From the NCBI RefSeq assembly GCF_001423185.1, contig NZ_LMOB01000001.1, forward strand, positions 1,409,889 through 1,473,888: DNA of 64,000 nt, written 5' to 3'. The notes under the pieces are model-generated. The model had not been told where the DNA came from. It made no database searches and saw only the letters and a list, made by a program, of their open reading frames with translations. Both the position numbers and the translations under genes were made by a program. Source of the DNA: Plantibacter sp. Leaf314. GTDB lineage: Bacteria; Actinomycetota; Actinomycetes; Actinomycetales; Microbacteriaceae. Positions 38,572 to 47,096 of this stretch are shown piece by piece; position 1 is the stretch's first letter; each line of letters starts with the position of its first letter.

Positions 38572-39321
38572 GTGTGCACCGTCATCATCGACTTCGAGCC
38601 GGGGCGCCCGTGGCCGATCGCCGTGCTCGGGCTCCGCGACGAGCAGCCGGGACGCGCCTGGGATCCACCCGGCTCCTGGTGGCCGGCGCTCGGTGACGGG
38701 GTCCGCGGCATCCACGACCGGGAGGCGGGTGGTGCCTGGTTGGCGACGAACCTCGACGCCGACGGCGGGCCGCGGGCGGCGGTCGTGCTGAACCGACGCG
38801 AGGACCTCCCGATGCCGGCGAGCGGGTGGGTCTCGCGCGGGGTACTCCCCCTGCAGGCCGTGACGACGGGGGTCGACGGCTCCGACGGCCGGATGGCCCG
38901 CTCGTGGAACCTCGTCGAGCTCCGCCCCGACCGCGTCGAGGTGACGAGCTGGGACGGCACGTCGCTCCGCTCGGTCGAGGTGCCACCCGGTCTGCACGTC
39001 GTGACCCACGAGGGACCCGACCACCTCGACGTCCCCCGGGTGCGCCGGTGGCGGCCCGACTTCGTCGAGGCCCCGGCGCCGACCGGCCCGCTCGACGGCG
39101 CCACGGCCGCATCCTGGGAGCCCTGGTTGCAGACGCTGCGATCAACGACGCGCCTGCCGGCCGACGCGGACGAGGCCGTCGTGCGGATCGACGACCACGA
39201 CGGCCTGCGACTCGCCTCGCTCTCCGTCACCGCCCTGTCCCTCGGCCCGCAGGGAGCGGTGCTGCGGAACGCCAGGCTCACCGAACCGGGCCGACTCCCC
39301 GACACCTTCGTCTGGGAGTGA
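38572..39321 (+). CDS. NRDE (TANGO2-like) family protein
   Basis: The 249-residue protein starts MCTVIIDFEPGRPWPIAVLGLRDE. The NRDE family has Cys2, which could be the nucleophile of an N-terminal-nucleophile fold; WLATNLDADGGPRAAVVLNRRED matches the NRDE motif region (here NRRED). TANGO2 proteins are linked to haem or lipid handling in other organisms. The role here is unknown. The GTG start has GAGGAGG upstream. The gene is divergent from coaBC. Confidence 0.8.
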   Translation: MCTVIIDFEPGRPWPIAVLGLRDEQPGRAWDPPGSWWPALGDGVRGIHDREAGGAWLATNLDADGGPRAAVVLNRREDLPMPASGWVSRGVLPLQAVTTGVDGSDGRMARSWNLVELRPDRVEVTSWDGTSLRSVEVPPGLHVVTHEGPDHLDVPRVRRWRPDFVEAPAPTGPLDGATAASWEPWLQTLRSTTRLPADADEAVVRIDDHDGLRLASLSVTALSLGPQGAVLRNARLTEPGRLPDTFVWE

Positions 39322-39407
39322 CGCGGGGTCCTCGGACGAGCCACGGGCCCCCGATCGGACTGGCGGCCGTGTGGAGGGCGCCCAGGCCCGCTCGATACTG
39401 TTGCACC

Positions 39408-40313
39408 ATGGCCCTGAACCCCGTACGACTGCGACTGCTCGAGGCCTTCGACCGCCTCGGCACGATCCGTGCAGTCGGCCGCGAGCTCGACCTGAGCCCC
39501 TCGACGGTCTCCCAGCAGCTCTCCGTCCTCGAGTCGGAGACCGGCGCCGCCCTGTTGGAACGACGCGGCCGGACCCTCGCGCTGACACCGACCGGAGCAC
39601 TGCTCGTGGAACGCGCCAGGGCGCTCCTCGCGCAGATGGACGCCATCGAGGTGGAACTGGCCGAGGTCGAGTCCGAGCCGTCCGGCCGCTTCCGCATCGC
39701 CGGCTTCGCGAGCGTCATCGCCCCGGTCCTCATCCCGGCCGCGCGCGCGCTCGCCCAGCAGTACCCGCGACTCGAGGTCGAACTCATCGAAGTCGAACCG
39801 CACGAGAGCACCACGGCCGTCCAACGCGGCACCTGCGACGTCGTCATCACGGTCGACCAGGAGGACGGCTTCCTCCTCGACCCCTCGGTGCACAGCGTGC
39901 CGCTCACCACGGACCCGCTCCTGCTCATCGCACCGCTCGACCACCCGCTCGCCGGGCGCGACATGGTGTCGTTCGGCGAGCTGCAGGCGGAGTCGTGGGC
40001 CCTCGACGCCCCGGGCACCTACCTCGGCGAACTCGTCCCGCTGTTGTGCCGACGCTCGGGCTTCGAACCCCGGGTGGTCGGACGGTTCACGAGCTACGAA
40101 GTCGTCATCGACCACGTCGCGGCAGGGCTGTCCGTCGCCGTCCTCCCCGACATCGCGATCGGCTCGCGCACCGACGTCGTCCGCAAGCCGATCTCGGGGA
40201 TGAGCGAGCGGAAGATCATCGCGACGGCGCGGAAGGGCTCACTGCAGCGTTCCGCCGTCGCCGCAGCGCTCGCAGCCATCCAGCGCGCGACGGACGAGGC
40301 CGTCGCGCGCTGA
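39408..40313 (+). CDS. LysR family transcriptional regulator
   Basis: The 301-residue protein has an N-terminal winged helix (LRLLEAFDRLGTIRAVGRELDLSPSTVSQQLSVLESETGAALLERRGRTLALTPTGALLVERA). The C-terminal periplasmic-binding-like effector domain starts GRFRIAGFASVIAPVLIPAARAL. The frame is open far upstream, but the LysR pattern fixes the ATG at 39408. The target is unknown: it is followed by a tiny membrane gene on the other strand and then by a metallo-beta-lactamase-fold gene. Confidence 0.92.
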   Translation: MALNPVRLRLLEAFDRLGTIRAVGRELDLSPSTVSQQLSVLESETGAALLERRGRTLALTPTGALLVERARALLAQMDAIEVELAEVESEPSGRFRIAGFASVIAPVLIPAARALAQQYPRLEVELIEVEPHESTTAVQRGTCDVVITVDQEDGFLLDPSVHSVPLTTDPLLLIAPLDHPLAGRDMVSFGELQAESWALDAPGTYLGELVPLLCRRSGFEPRVVGRFTSYEVVIDHVAAGLSVAVLPDIAIGSRTDVVRKPISGMSERKIIATARKGSLQRSAVAAALAAIQRATDEAVAR

Positions 40314-40330
40314 GCTCGACAGGCGAGCGG

Positions 40331-40441
40331 TCAGCCGTGGTAGCCCGACTTGGCCATCGCGACGAGCGCGCCGACCATGCCGATGCCGCCGAGGACGGTG
40401 ATGAGGGCGATCACGCCGATGAGGATGTCGTTCACGGTCAT
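40331..40441 (-). CDS. Tiny single-helix membrane protein (36 residues)
   Basis: The frame encodes MTVNDILIGVIALITVLGGI and then GMVGALVAMAKSGYHG, one transmembrane helix with a short polar end. Such short proteins are easily missed; the clean start, stop and hydrophobic pattern support it. Function is unknown. No strong ribosome site is visible, so it stays tentative. Confidence 0.55.
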   Translation of the reverse strand: MTVNDILIGVIALITVLGGIGMVGALVAMAKSGYHG

Positions 40442-40517
40442 GCACCCATCGTACTGAACCTCGCGGGAGCCACGACTAGGGTTGGTCCGTCCCCCGAACA
40501 GCACCCGGAGCACCCCC

Positions 40518-41507
40518 ATGATCACCTCGTCGAGCGAATCGCAGGCCGCCGCCTTCCGTGAGGGACGGACGCCACCGACGGAACAGCTCGACGCGGACAC
40601 GGTCGTCATCGCCGTTCCGACCACCGATCCCGGCAACCCCTTCACCCTCTGCTCGGTGCTCTTCGGCACGGACGGCCGCGCGATCGTCGTCGACCCGGGA
40701 ACCGACACCCCGGAGGGTCGGGAGCATCTCCTCCGTGAGCTCCGCGACGTCGGCGTCACCACCCTCACCGGCATCGTGGTGACCCACCTCCACCCCGACC
40801 ACCTCGGCCTCGCCGGGGTCCTGCGGGAGGAACTGGCCGCGCCCGTGCTCATGCACCGGCTCGAAGACGAGGCGGCCGGTTCGACGCCGCCCGGCCCGGC
40901 CGAGCTGGCCGCGGCCCTGGACGCCTGGGGCGTCCCGGCCGACGACACGACCGTGCGCCCCTGGAGTGAAGGCGCCGCCGCCCCGGCAGGCCACCTCGGC
41001 GACACCCGTGCCGATCGGACGCTCGAGGACGGCGAGCTGCTGGCCCTCCCCGGTCGCACGGTCCGCGTCATCCACACGCCCGGGCACACCACGGGGCATC
41101 TCACGCTGCGCGACGAGGACCGCGGCTACCTGTTCACCGGCGACCACGTCCTCCCCACGATCTTCTCGGGCCTCGGGCTCGGTGCACGGACCGCCGAGAA
41201 CCCCGTGACGGCCTATCTGTCCTCGCTCGACCGCGTCCGTGGGCACGACGGCGACCAGGTGATCCCGGGACACGGCTTCCGCTTCACCGGCCTCGCCGAG
41301 CGGTGCGACGAATTGGCGGCCCATCACCTGCGTCGTGCGGACGAGGTGCGGTCGGTCCTGGCCGACGACCCCGATGCGGACGTCTGGACCATCGCCTCGC
41401 GCATCGGCTGGTCCGCCGGGTGGGACGCGCTGACGGGACTCCTGCGGGTGTCCGCGCTGACCCAGACCGACTGGCATCGGGCCCGCCTCCTGCAGCTCGC
41501 CGGCTGA
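40518..41507 (+). CDS. Metallo-beta-lactamase-fold hydrolase
   Basis: The 329-residue protein has the binuclear zinc motif GIVVTHLHPDHLGLAG (HxHxDH), HTPGHTTGHLTL, the bridging Asp in LFTGDHVLPTIFSG, and IPGHGF (last His). The C-terminal 70 residues (AERCDELAAHHLRRADEVRSVL.. DVWTIASRIGW) match the helical tail of hydroxyacylglutathione-hydrolase-like and lactonase-like MBL proteins. The substrate is unknown. CGGAG lies 7 bases before the ATG at 40518. Confidence 0.9.
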   Translation: MITSSSESQAAAFREGRTPPTEQLDADTVVIAVPTTDPGNPFTLCSVLFGTDGRAIVVDPGTDTPEGREHLLRELRDVGVTTLTGIVVTHLHPDHLGLAGVLREELAAPVLMHRLEDEAAGSTPPGPAELAAALDAWGVPADDTTVRPWSEGAAAPAGHLGDTRADRTLEDGELLALPGRTVRVIHTPGHTTGHLTLRDEDRGYLFTGDHVLPTIFSGLGLGARTAENPVTAYLSSLDRVRGHDGDQVIPGHGFRFTGLAERCDELAAHHLRRADEVRSVLADDPDADVWTIASRIGWSAGWDALTGLLRVSALTQTDWHRARLLQLAG

Positions 41508-41516
41508 CGGCCACCC

Positions 41517-41993
41517 TCACCCGCCGGCGACACCTCGACGAGCCAGGGCACGCTCGAAGGCGTACAGGCCCCCGCCCGCTGCGCCGCCCGCAGCGAGGAC
41601 GGCGAACGCGACGACCCCGATCGTCGACCCGAGTCCGATGGGCGCCGCGATGAGGCCGCCGACGACCGAGACGAGCACGGCCGACCCCCCGCCGGCGATC
41701 CAGGCTCGACGGAGCGGAGCGCGTTCGCCCCAGTGGTCCAGCACGCCCAACGCGAGGAGCGCACCCACCGCCCCGACGGCGGCCAGCATGCCGCCGACGA
41801 GCCCACCGACGAGGACGGCGATGCCGCCGAGGTCGGCCGGGTGCGCGGAGACGGTCCCGACCGCCCCGAACAGTTGCGCGCCGGCGGCGATGACCGCGCC
41901 GACGACCGCACCACCACTCACGGCGAGTCCGAACAGTGGGACGACGCGCAGGAGGGACCACCCCGGGTCGACCGCTTCACCGAATGCGTCCAT
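41517..41993 (-). CDS. Hypothetical integral membrane protein
   Basis: The protein (158 residues from the chosen ATG) has four hydrophobic helices: VVPLFGLAVSGGAVVGAVIAAGAQLF, IAVLVGGLVGGMLAAVGAVGALLALGVL, AVLVSVVGGLIAAPIGLGSTIGVVAFAVLAAGGAAGG. Several are Gly-rich. I do not recognise a family. Start choice: AGGAGG is 11 bases before the ATG at 41993 and 5 before a GTG at 41999; either may be used. The gene converges on the MBL gene, whose stop is 9 bases away. Confidence 0.65.
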   Translation of the reverse strand: MDAFGEAVDPGWSLLRVVPLFGLAVSGGAVVGAVIAAGAQLFGAVGTVSAHPADLGGIAVLVGGLVGGMLAAVGAVGALLALGVLDHWGERAPLRRAWIAGGGSAVLVSVVGGLIAAPIGLGSTIGVVAFAVLAAGGAAGGGLYAFERALARRGVAGG

Positions 41994-42138
41994 GGCCACG
42001 ACCGCCTCCTGCACCCGAGCCTCGTCGTCGAGGCGTCCTGGCGCTCAGCGTGGCACGGGGTCGGCCCGCCACCCAGCCATTGCACGGCGGGTGGGACGGG
42101 TGTAGGAGCAGACGAGGCTGGCGTCCGAGGAGGAGGTG

Positions 42139-42654
42139 CTACCAGCCCATGGTGCCGGGGGCGCCCTTGAACGGCCCGATGATCCCCGGCGTGATCCACC
42201 CACCGTAGAAGTCGCCATCCTGGGCGTGCACCCGGACGCCGTCGACCTCGCAGGCCTCCATGCGCCCCGGGTAGACGGCGATCATGCCGAACAGGGGCGC
42301 GTAGCCCGAGCGCGGGTCCGGGTAGGTCCAGGCGGCCGCGGGCGCGACCTCGTCGCCCACCCGGACGTCGAGGTAATGGGCCTCACCCTTGAACTCGCAC
42401 ATGGTCGTGCCGTCGACCGGCACGAGGACGCCCGGCGTGAAATCGGCGGCCGGCACGTAGTACACGGGCGGGTGACTCGTCTCGAGGACGCGGACCGCCG
42501 ACGTCGACTCCGCGATGACGGTGCCGCCGAACCGGATGACGACACGTTCGTCGCGGGGCTCGACCCGGGGCGGGCGCGGGTACTCCCAGACGGATTCCTC
42601 ACCGGGTCCGGGCTGGACGGGGACGGGTCGGCGGGAGCGAGAGGAGTCGGGCAT
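42139..42654 (-). CDS. DUF427 domain protein
   Basis: The 171-residue protein has the DUF427 core: RVVIRFGGTVIAESTSAVRVLETSHPPVYYVPAADF, CEFKGEAHYLDVRVGD and AAWTYPDP. The C-terminal part (FGMIAVYPGRMEACEVDGVRVHAQDGDFYGGWITPGIIGPFKG) is also conserved. Members are widespread in actinobacteria with unknown function. The N-terminus has a short Arg-rich tail. Confidence 0.85.
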   Translation of the reverse strand: MPDSSRSRRPVPVQPGPGEESVWEYPRPPRVEPRDERVVIRFGGTVIAESTSAVRVLETSHPPVYYVPAADFTPGVLVPVDGTTMCEFKGEAHYLDVRVGDEVAPAAAWTYPDPRSGYAPLFGMIAVYPGRMEACEVDGVRVHAQDGDFYGGWITPGIIGPFKGAPGTMGW

Positions 42655-42708
42655 CGTCCCACTCTGCCCGGTCCACCTGAGCGCCGACCGCGAATCCGAC
42701 GGCGCCGC

Positions 42709-43107
42709 TCAGCCCTGCGGTGCAGGTCGGCGCAGCACCGACCACAACAGCCACCCACCCGCCACGGCGTACGACACCAGCAGGAGCACCACGGCCGTCC
42801 CACCGAGGTCGAGGACGACCGGGATCACCGGCGAGCCGCCGAGCCCGGCGTCGGTCGTGCTCCAGTTCGCTGTCAGCAGGGCCAGCACGATGAGCACGAC
42901 CCCGGTGGCGAGGAGCGGGCCGGCGGTCGCCCACACCTTCTGGCGCGTGGTCCAGGCGCGTGCCCGCCAGAGCATGACCATGCCGGCCACCCAGCCGACG
43001 AACGGGACGACGAGCCCGCCGAGCATGACGACGAGCGCGGTCGCGACGGCGAACCCTCGGCGTTCGAGCAGCTGCTCGGCGAACGGACGGTCGTCGGATG
43101 CGCTCAT
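42709..43107 (-). CDS. Hypothetical membrane protein
   Basis: The 132-residue protein has three or four transmembrane helices (FAVATALVVMLGGLVVPFVGWVAGMVML, ATAGPLLATGVVLIVLALLT, IPVVLDLGGTAVVLLLVSYAVAGGWLLWSVL). The helix-loop pattern SRRxW-like RARAWTTRQKVWAT after the first pair is common in small actinobacterial PspC-like or DUF4190-type proteins; I do not assign it. It lies downstream of the cupin regulator on the same strand. Confidence 0.7.
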   Translation of the reverse strand: MSASDDRPFAEQLLERRGFAVATALVVMLGGLVVPFVGWVAGMVMLWRARAWTTRQKVWATAGPLLATGVVLIVLALLTANWSTTDAGLGGSPVIPVVLDLGGTAVVLLLVSYAVAGGWLLWSVLRRPAPQG

Positions 43108-43199
43108 CGGTCCCCCTGCTCGTCGGGCGGCCCCTGTGGACCGTCGGCCTCAGCCTGCCATGTCCGGACGCTCCGTGCGCCGGACGCCGGCCGGACGCG

Positions 43200-43808
43200 T
43201 CATCGGGCCTCGGTCGACCTCGCCCGGACGTGCATGCGTTCGCCCTGCTTGCCGAACAGGCTGAGGAACTCGACCGCTCCGGCCTCCGCCCGCCCGAACC
43301 AGTGCGGCACTCGGGTGTCGAACTCGACGACCTCGCCCGCGGTGAGGACGAGGTCCTGATCGCCGAGCAACAGGCGGAGCCGGCCGTTCAAGACGTAGAG
43401 CCACTCGTAGCCCTCGTGCACCTGCTGCGTTCCGGGGGTCTGCGGACCAGGTCCGCCGTGGATGATGCTCTTGAACGCGTGCAAGCCTCCCGGCCGGCGG
43501 GTGAGCGGCACGATCGTCTGGCCGTGGCGCTGGACGGGTTTCAGATGCACGCGGGGGTCACCGGTCTGCGGGGCGCCGACGAGGTCGTCCAGCGGGACCT
43601 GGTGCGCCTTCGCGAGCGGCAGGAGCAGTTCGAGGTTCGGTCGGCGCTGTCCGGACTCGAGCCGGGACAGGGTGGAGACCGAGATGCCGGTCTCGGCGGA
43701 GAGCGCCGCGAGGGTGGTGCCGCGGTGCTGCCGGATCGCGCGGAGACGCGGCCCGACCGCGTCCAGCACCCCGTCGATCGACCGCTGCTCCTCGTGTCCA
43801 TGCGCCAT
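43200..43808 (-). CDS. XRE-family regulator with cupin sensor domain
   Basis: The 202-residue protein has an N-terminal helix-turn-helix (LRAIRQHRGTTLAALSAETGISVSTLSRLESGQRRPNLELLLPLAKAH, about residues 20-70) and a C-terminal cupin (QVHEGYEWLYVLNGRLRLLLGDQDLVLTAGEVVEFDTRVPHWF, about 125-175). Such regulators sense small ligands. GGAG is 9 bases before the ATG at 43808; an upstream in-frame ATG was rejected. It is divergent from the thioredoxin-reductase-like gene, with a 107-base shared promoter region, and probably controls it. Confidence 0.9.
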   Translation of the reverse strand: MAHGHEEQRSIDGVLDAVGPRLRAIRQHRGTTLAALSAETGISVSTLSRLESGQRRPNLELLLPLAKAHQVPLDDLVGAPQTGDPRVHLKPVQRHGQTIVPLTRRPGGLHAFKSIIHGGPGPQTPGTQQVHEGYEWLYVLNGRLRLLLGDQDLVLTAGEVVEFDTRVPHWFGRAEAGAVEFLSLFGKQGERMHVRARSTEAR

Positions 43809-43915
43809 GGCTCGATTCTCCGGGGCCGTTGCCGTTCCAGCAAGGTTTCTTGCCACTTCGGCACACTGCGACGCACGCTGGACCCCGCACCGCCCCTCGA
43901 CCGAACGGAACGATC

Positions 43916-44902
43916 ATGACCACGCCCGCCCACATCCCGTCCGCCGCCGCACCGGCCCCGACCGAGCTCGTCGACGCGATCATCGTCGGCGGCGGTGCGG
44001 CCGGACTCAGCGCCGCCCTCATGCTGGGCCGCTCGCGTCGCTCCGTCATCGTCGTGGACGGTGGCCAGCCCCGGAACGCCCCGGCCGACGGCGTCCACGG
44101 CTTCCTGTCGCGTGACGGCATCCCCCCTCGGGAGCTCGTCCGTCTCGGGCGCGCGGAGGTCGCCGCCTACGGGGTCCTGATCGTCGACGCCCAGATCAGC
44201 ACGGCGGTCCGCGACGACGAGGGGTTCATGCTGACGAGGACGGACGGGTCGACCCTCCGCGGTCGCCGACTGCTCATCGCCACCGGCACGGCCGACGAAC
44301 TCCCGGACATCCCCGGACTCCGCGAACGCTACGGGCGCGACGCCCTCCACTGCCCGTACTGCCACGGCTGGGAGGTGCAGGACCGGGTGATCGGCATCCT
44401 CGGGACGGACGCCCAGGCAGCGGCGCACCAGGCCCAGCTGTTCCGACAGCTGAGCGAACGGGTCGTCGTGCTGCGCAACACCGCCGAGGCGTTCGGTGCC
44501 GAGCAACGGGCCGCGTTCACCGCCCGTGGCATCGAGGTCGTCGACGGCCTCGTGGAGCGGCTCGAGGTCGAGGACGACCGACTCGTGGGCGTCCGCCTCG
44601 CCGACGGCCGGACCGTCCGCGTCGACGCGCTCGCGGTGGCACCGGTCGCCCGGGTGCACGCGGCGGCCTTCGCCGAGCTCGGTGTGCAGACGCAACCGCA
44701 CCCGGCGGGTGCGCACTACGGCGATGCGATCGGGGTCGACGCGATGGGCGGCACCTCGGTCCCCGGCGTGTGGGCGGCCGGGGACGTCACCAGCCTGCGG
44801 CCGCAGGTCGTGCAGGCGGCGGCCGCCGGGGCGATGGCCGGCGCGGCCATGAACGCCGACCTCGTGCAGGACGACGTGCGTCGCGCCCTCGCGGAGCGGT
44901 AG
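43916..44902 (+). CDS. Thioredoxin-reductase-like NAD(P)/FAD oxidoreductase
   Basis: The 328-residue flavoprotein has the FAD loop DAIIVGGGAAGLSAALMLGRSRRSVIVVDGG, the redox Cys pair in HCPYCHGWEVQD (CPYC), and the second FAD motif GVWAAGDVTSLRPQVVQAAAAGAMAG. It resembles the TrxB-like proteins of HcaR/FadR-type oxidative stress operons rather than canonical TrxB, since it lacks an adjacent trx. The electron partner is unknown. The ATG at 43916 is used, not the upstream in-frame one at 43829. Confidence 0.87.
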   Translation: MTTPAHIPSAAAPAPTELVDAIIVGGGAAGLSAALMLGRSRRSVIVVDGGQPRNAPADGVHGFLSRDGIPPRELVRLGRAEVAAYGVLIVDAQISTAVRDDEGFMLTRTDGSTLRGRRLLIATGTADELPDIPGLRERYGRDALHCPYCHGWEVQDRVIGILGTDAQAAAHQAQLFRQLSERVVVLRNTAEAFGAEQRAAFTARGIEVVDGLVERLEVEDDRLVGVRLADGRTVRVDALAVAPVARVHAAAFAELGVQTQPHPAGAHYGDAIGVDAMGGTSVPGVWAAGDVTSLRPQVVQAAAAGAMAGAAMNADLVQDDVRRALAER

Positions 44903-44992
44903 AACCACCACTGTCGCACCGGCGGCGGACATGGGACGATGACGGCACGGGACGAGTGGTCCCGTGCCGTCCGAAGCCTGGGGAGGACGCAC

Positions 44993-45367
44993 ATGCCTGG
45001 TACACCGAGCACCATCGACGACTACCTGGCCGCGCTGCCGACCGACCCCGCCGACGCCATCGAGGAGATCCGTCTCCGCGTGCACCGGATCGTCCCTGGG
45101 ATCACCGAGGCGATCCGCTACGGCATGCCGACCTTCATGCTCGACGACCGCTACCTGCTCTACCTCGGCGCGTGGAAGCACCACATCGCGCTCTACTCGA
45201 TCCCGCCGTTCGACGAACCCCTCCAGTCGGCCGTCGCCGACTACCGCGCGGCGAAGGACACGCTCCAGTTCCCGTTCAGCCGGCCGATCCCCTTCGAGCT
45301 CATCGATCAGATCGTCACCGAGCTGCTGGCCCGCCGCCGCGCCGCCGACGCCCGCCACGAGCACTGA
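44993..45367 (+). CDS. DUF1801 domain protein
   Basis: The 124-residue protein matches the small DUF1801/YdhG-type family: STIDDYLAALPTDPADAIEEIRLRVHRIVPGITEAIRYGMPTFML and KHHIALYSIPP.. TLQFPFSRPIPFELIDQIV. Members have a YjbR-like fold with no settled function; some bind iron. GGGGAGG is 7 bases before the ATG at 44993. A second, diverged DUF1801 gene lies at 46.7 kb. Confidence 0.88.
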   Translation: MPGTPSTIDDYLAALPTDPADAIEEIRLRVHRIVPGITEAIRYGMPTFMLDDRYLLYLGAWKHHIALYSIPPFDEPLQSAVADYRAAKDTLQFPFSRPIPFELIDQIVTELLARRRAADARHEH

Positions 45368-45391
45368 GGACCCGGCCTCGGTCGGGCGCGT

Positions 45392-46576
45392 TCAGCCCTG
45401 CGCCACCCACAGCCCGACCGTCGCGAGCGCGACCGTCAGCGGCGCCACCACGAACCCGAGCGCGATGAAGCGCCCCCACCCGAACTCGACGTCGGCCGCC
45501 TGGAGTCGGCTGTGCCAGAGCAGGGTCGCGAGGGCCGCCCACGGCGTGATGAGCGCCCCGGCGTTGACGCCGATGAGGAGGGCGGCGAACCGCACCGGGT
45601 CGCCGGCCACCGGCTCGAGCGCGAGGTAGGCCGGCAGGTTGTCGACGAGGTTCGCGCTGGCCATGCCGACCCCGGCCAGCTGCAGGAGCGCGGGGAGCGA
45701 GTCCCCCGTCCCGGCGATCGATGCGAGCAGACGGGCCAGCCCCATCGCGTGCGCCGCCTCGACGACGAGGAAGAGCCCGGAGGCGAGGAGGAGGAGCTGC
45801 CAGGGGACGAGCGCCGGGCGGAGCGCCCGTGGGCGACGGACGAGGAACACGACCACCAGCACCACCGCCGCTCCGAGCGCCGACATCCACACCGGGATCC
45901 CGGACACCAGCAGCGGCAGCAGCACGAGCACGACGAGCCCGGAGACCCACAGCAGCACGCGATCGTCGTCGCTCGGCTCCACGTCCACCGTGTACCGCCC
46001 GGCGAGCTGTCGCCGGTAGACGATCGCGAGGACGACGCACGGGACGACGACCGCGATGATCGCCGGCACGAGCAGGAGCGCGGCGAAGCCTCCCGGCCCC
46101 AGCGGGCCGCCACCCGATGCCGCCGAGGCCTCGTCGATCGCGTGCTCGGCGAGGAGGTTCGTGAGGTTCGAGACCGGCAGCAGCAGCGACGCCGTGCACG
46201 CCAGCCACACGGTGGTGAGGGCGAAGGGCACCGGCGAGAGTCCCGCGTGCCGGGCGAGCGTGATCACGACCGGCGTCAACAGGACGGCCGTGGTGTCGAG
46301 CGAGAGGAACACGGTGCTGAGCGTCGCCAGCGCGACGACGAGCACCCACAGCAGCCAGGTGCTCCCCCTGCCCCACCGCACGAGCCGCGAGGCGACGAGG
46401 GTGAACAGTCCGGCGTCCGCGGCGAGTTCGGCCACGACGGTGATCGCCACGACGAACAGGAGGATCGGCCACACGCGATCCGCGATGCCGAGCGCCTCGC
46501 TCCCCGGGAGGATGCCGGTGAGGATCGCGATCGCCCCGATGACGAGCAGGACGACGCCGAGCACGGCACTGCGCAC
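45392..46576 (-). CDS. SLC13/ArsB-NhaD-type membrane permease
   Basis: The 394-residue protein has about ten to eleven transmembrane helices. ITLARHAGLSPVPFALTTVWLACTASLLLPVSNLTNLLAEH is the ion-transporter-superfamily signature with the SNxTN substrate motif; GVGMASANLVDNLPAYLALEP and GVNAGALITPWAALATLLW are the second half motif. It could export arsenite or carry sodium or dicarboxylate. The ArsC-like gene at 30.2 kb is not close enough to decide. AGGAGG five bases before the GTG at 46576 sets the start. Confidence 0.87.
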   Translation of the reverse strand: MRSAVLGVVLLVIGAIAILTGILPGSEALGIADRVWPILLFVVAITVVAELAADAGLFTLVASRLVRWGRGSTWLLWVLVVALATLSTVFLSLDTTAVLLTPVVITLARHAGLSPVPFALTTVWLACTASLLLPVSNLTNLLAEHAIDEASAASGGGPLGPGGFAALLLVPAIIAVVVPCVVLAIVYRRQLAGRYTVDVEPSDDDRVLLWVSGLVVLVLLPLLVSGIPVWMSALGAAVVLVVVFLVRRPRALRPALVPWQLLLLASGLFLVVEAAHAMGLARLLASIAGTGDSLPALLQLAGVGMASANLVDNLPAYLALEPVAGDPVRFAALLIGVNAGALITPWAALATLLWHSRLQAADVEFGWGRFIALGFVVAPLTVALATVGLWVAQG

Positions 46577-46714
46577 GGGCGCCTCCTTCAGGACGGGTGG
46601 GTCGGCGCGCTGTCGCTCGCTCGGCAGTCGATCATACGTCGGCGGATCCGGCGCACACAGAGGGCCGCGACACACCGCGCTCCGAGCCGGTCGGTGGTCA
46701 CCGTCCGGCACCGC

Positions 46715-47092
46715 TCAGGCGCGCACCCATCGACCGATCAGCTCGAGGAGCGCGGCCTCGGCGTCGGCCGCGGCCTCGACACTCGCGAAGGTCACGACAC
46801 CGCGATCGGGAGCCGCCCAGACGACGAGGCCGGACGGGTCCTCGAACCGGAACCCGTCGGCGTCGGCCCGACGCTGCACGCCCCGGTGCAGCACGATGCG
46901 GATCCGGTTCGCCGGGTGCAGCGCGAAGGTCACGCGGTCCTCGCCCGCGTAGACGAAGCTCGGTGCCTTCCACTTCAGGTGCTCCGAGAAGCCCTCGTCG
47001 GAGGCCATGATGGCCTCACGCAGACGGACGACCACCGGCTTCAGCTGGTGCGAGAGGGAGTCGAGATAGGCGTCGACCTCGGCGGAGGTCAT
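46715..47092 (-). CDS. DUF1801 domain protein (second copy)
   Basis: The 125-residue protein starts MTSAEVDAYLDSLSHQLKPVVVRLREAIMASDEGFSEHLKWKAPSFVY and ends VEAAADAEAALLELIGRWVRA. This fits DUF1801 with the WKAPSF pattern. The start follows the NlpC/P60 stop by 4 bases, so the two are in one transcript. Confidence 0.85.
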   Translation of the reverse strand: MTSAEVDAYLDSLSHQLKPVVVRLREAIMASDEGFSEHLKWKAPSFVYAGEDRVTFALHPANRIRIVLHRGVQRRADADGFRFEDPSGLVVWAAPDRGVVTFASVEAAADAEAALLELIGRWVRA

Positions 47093-47096
47093 GGGA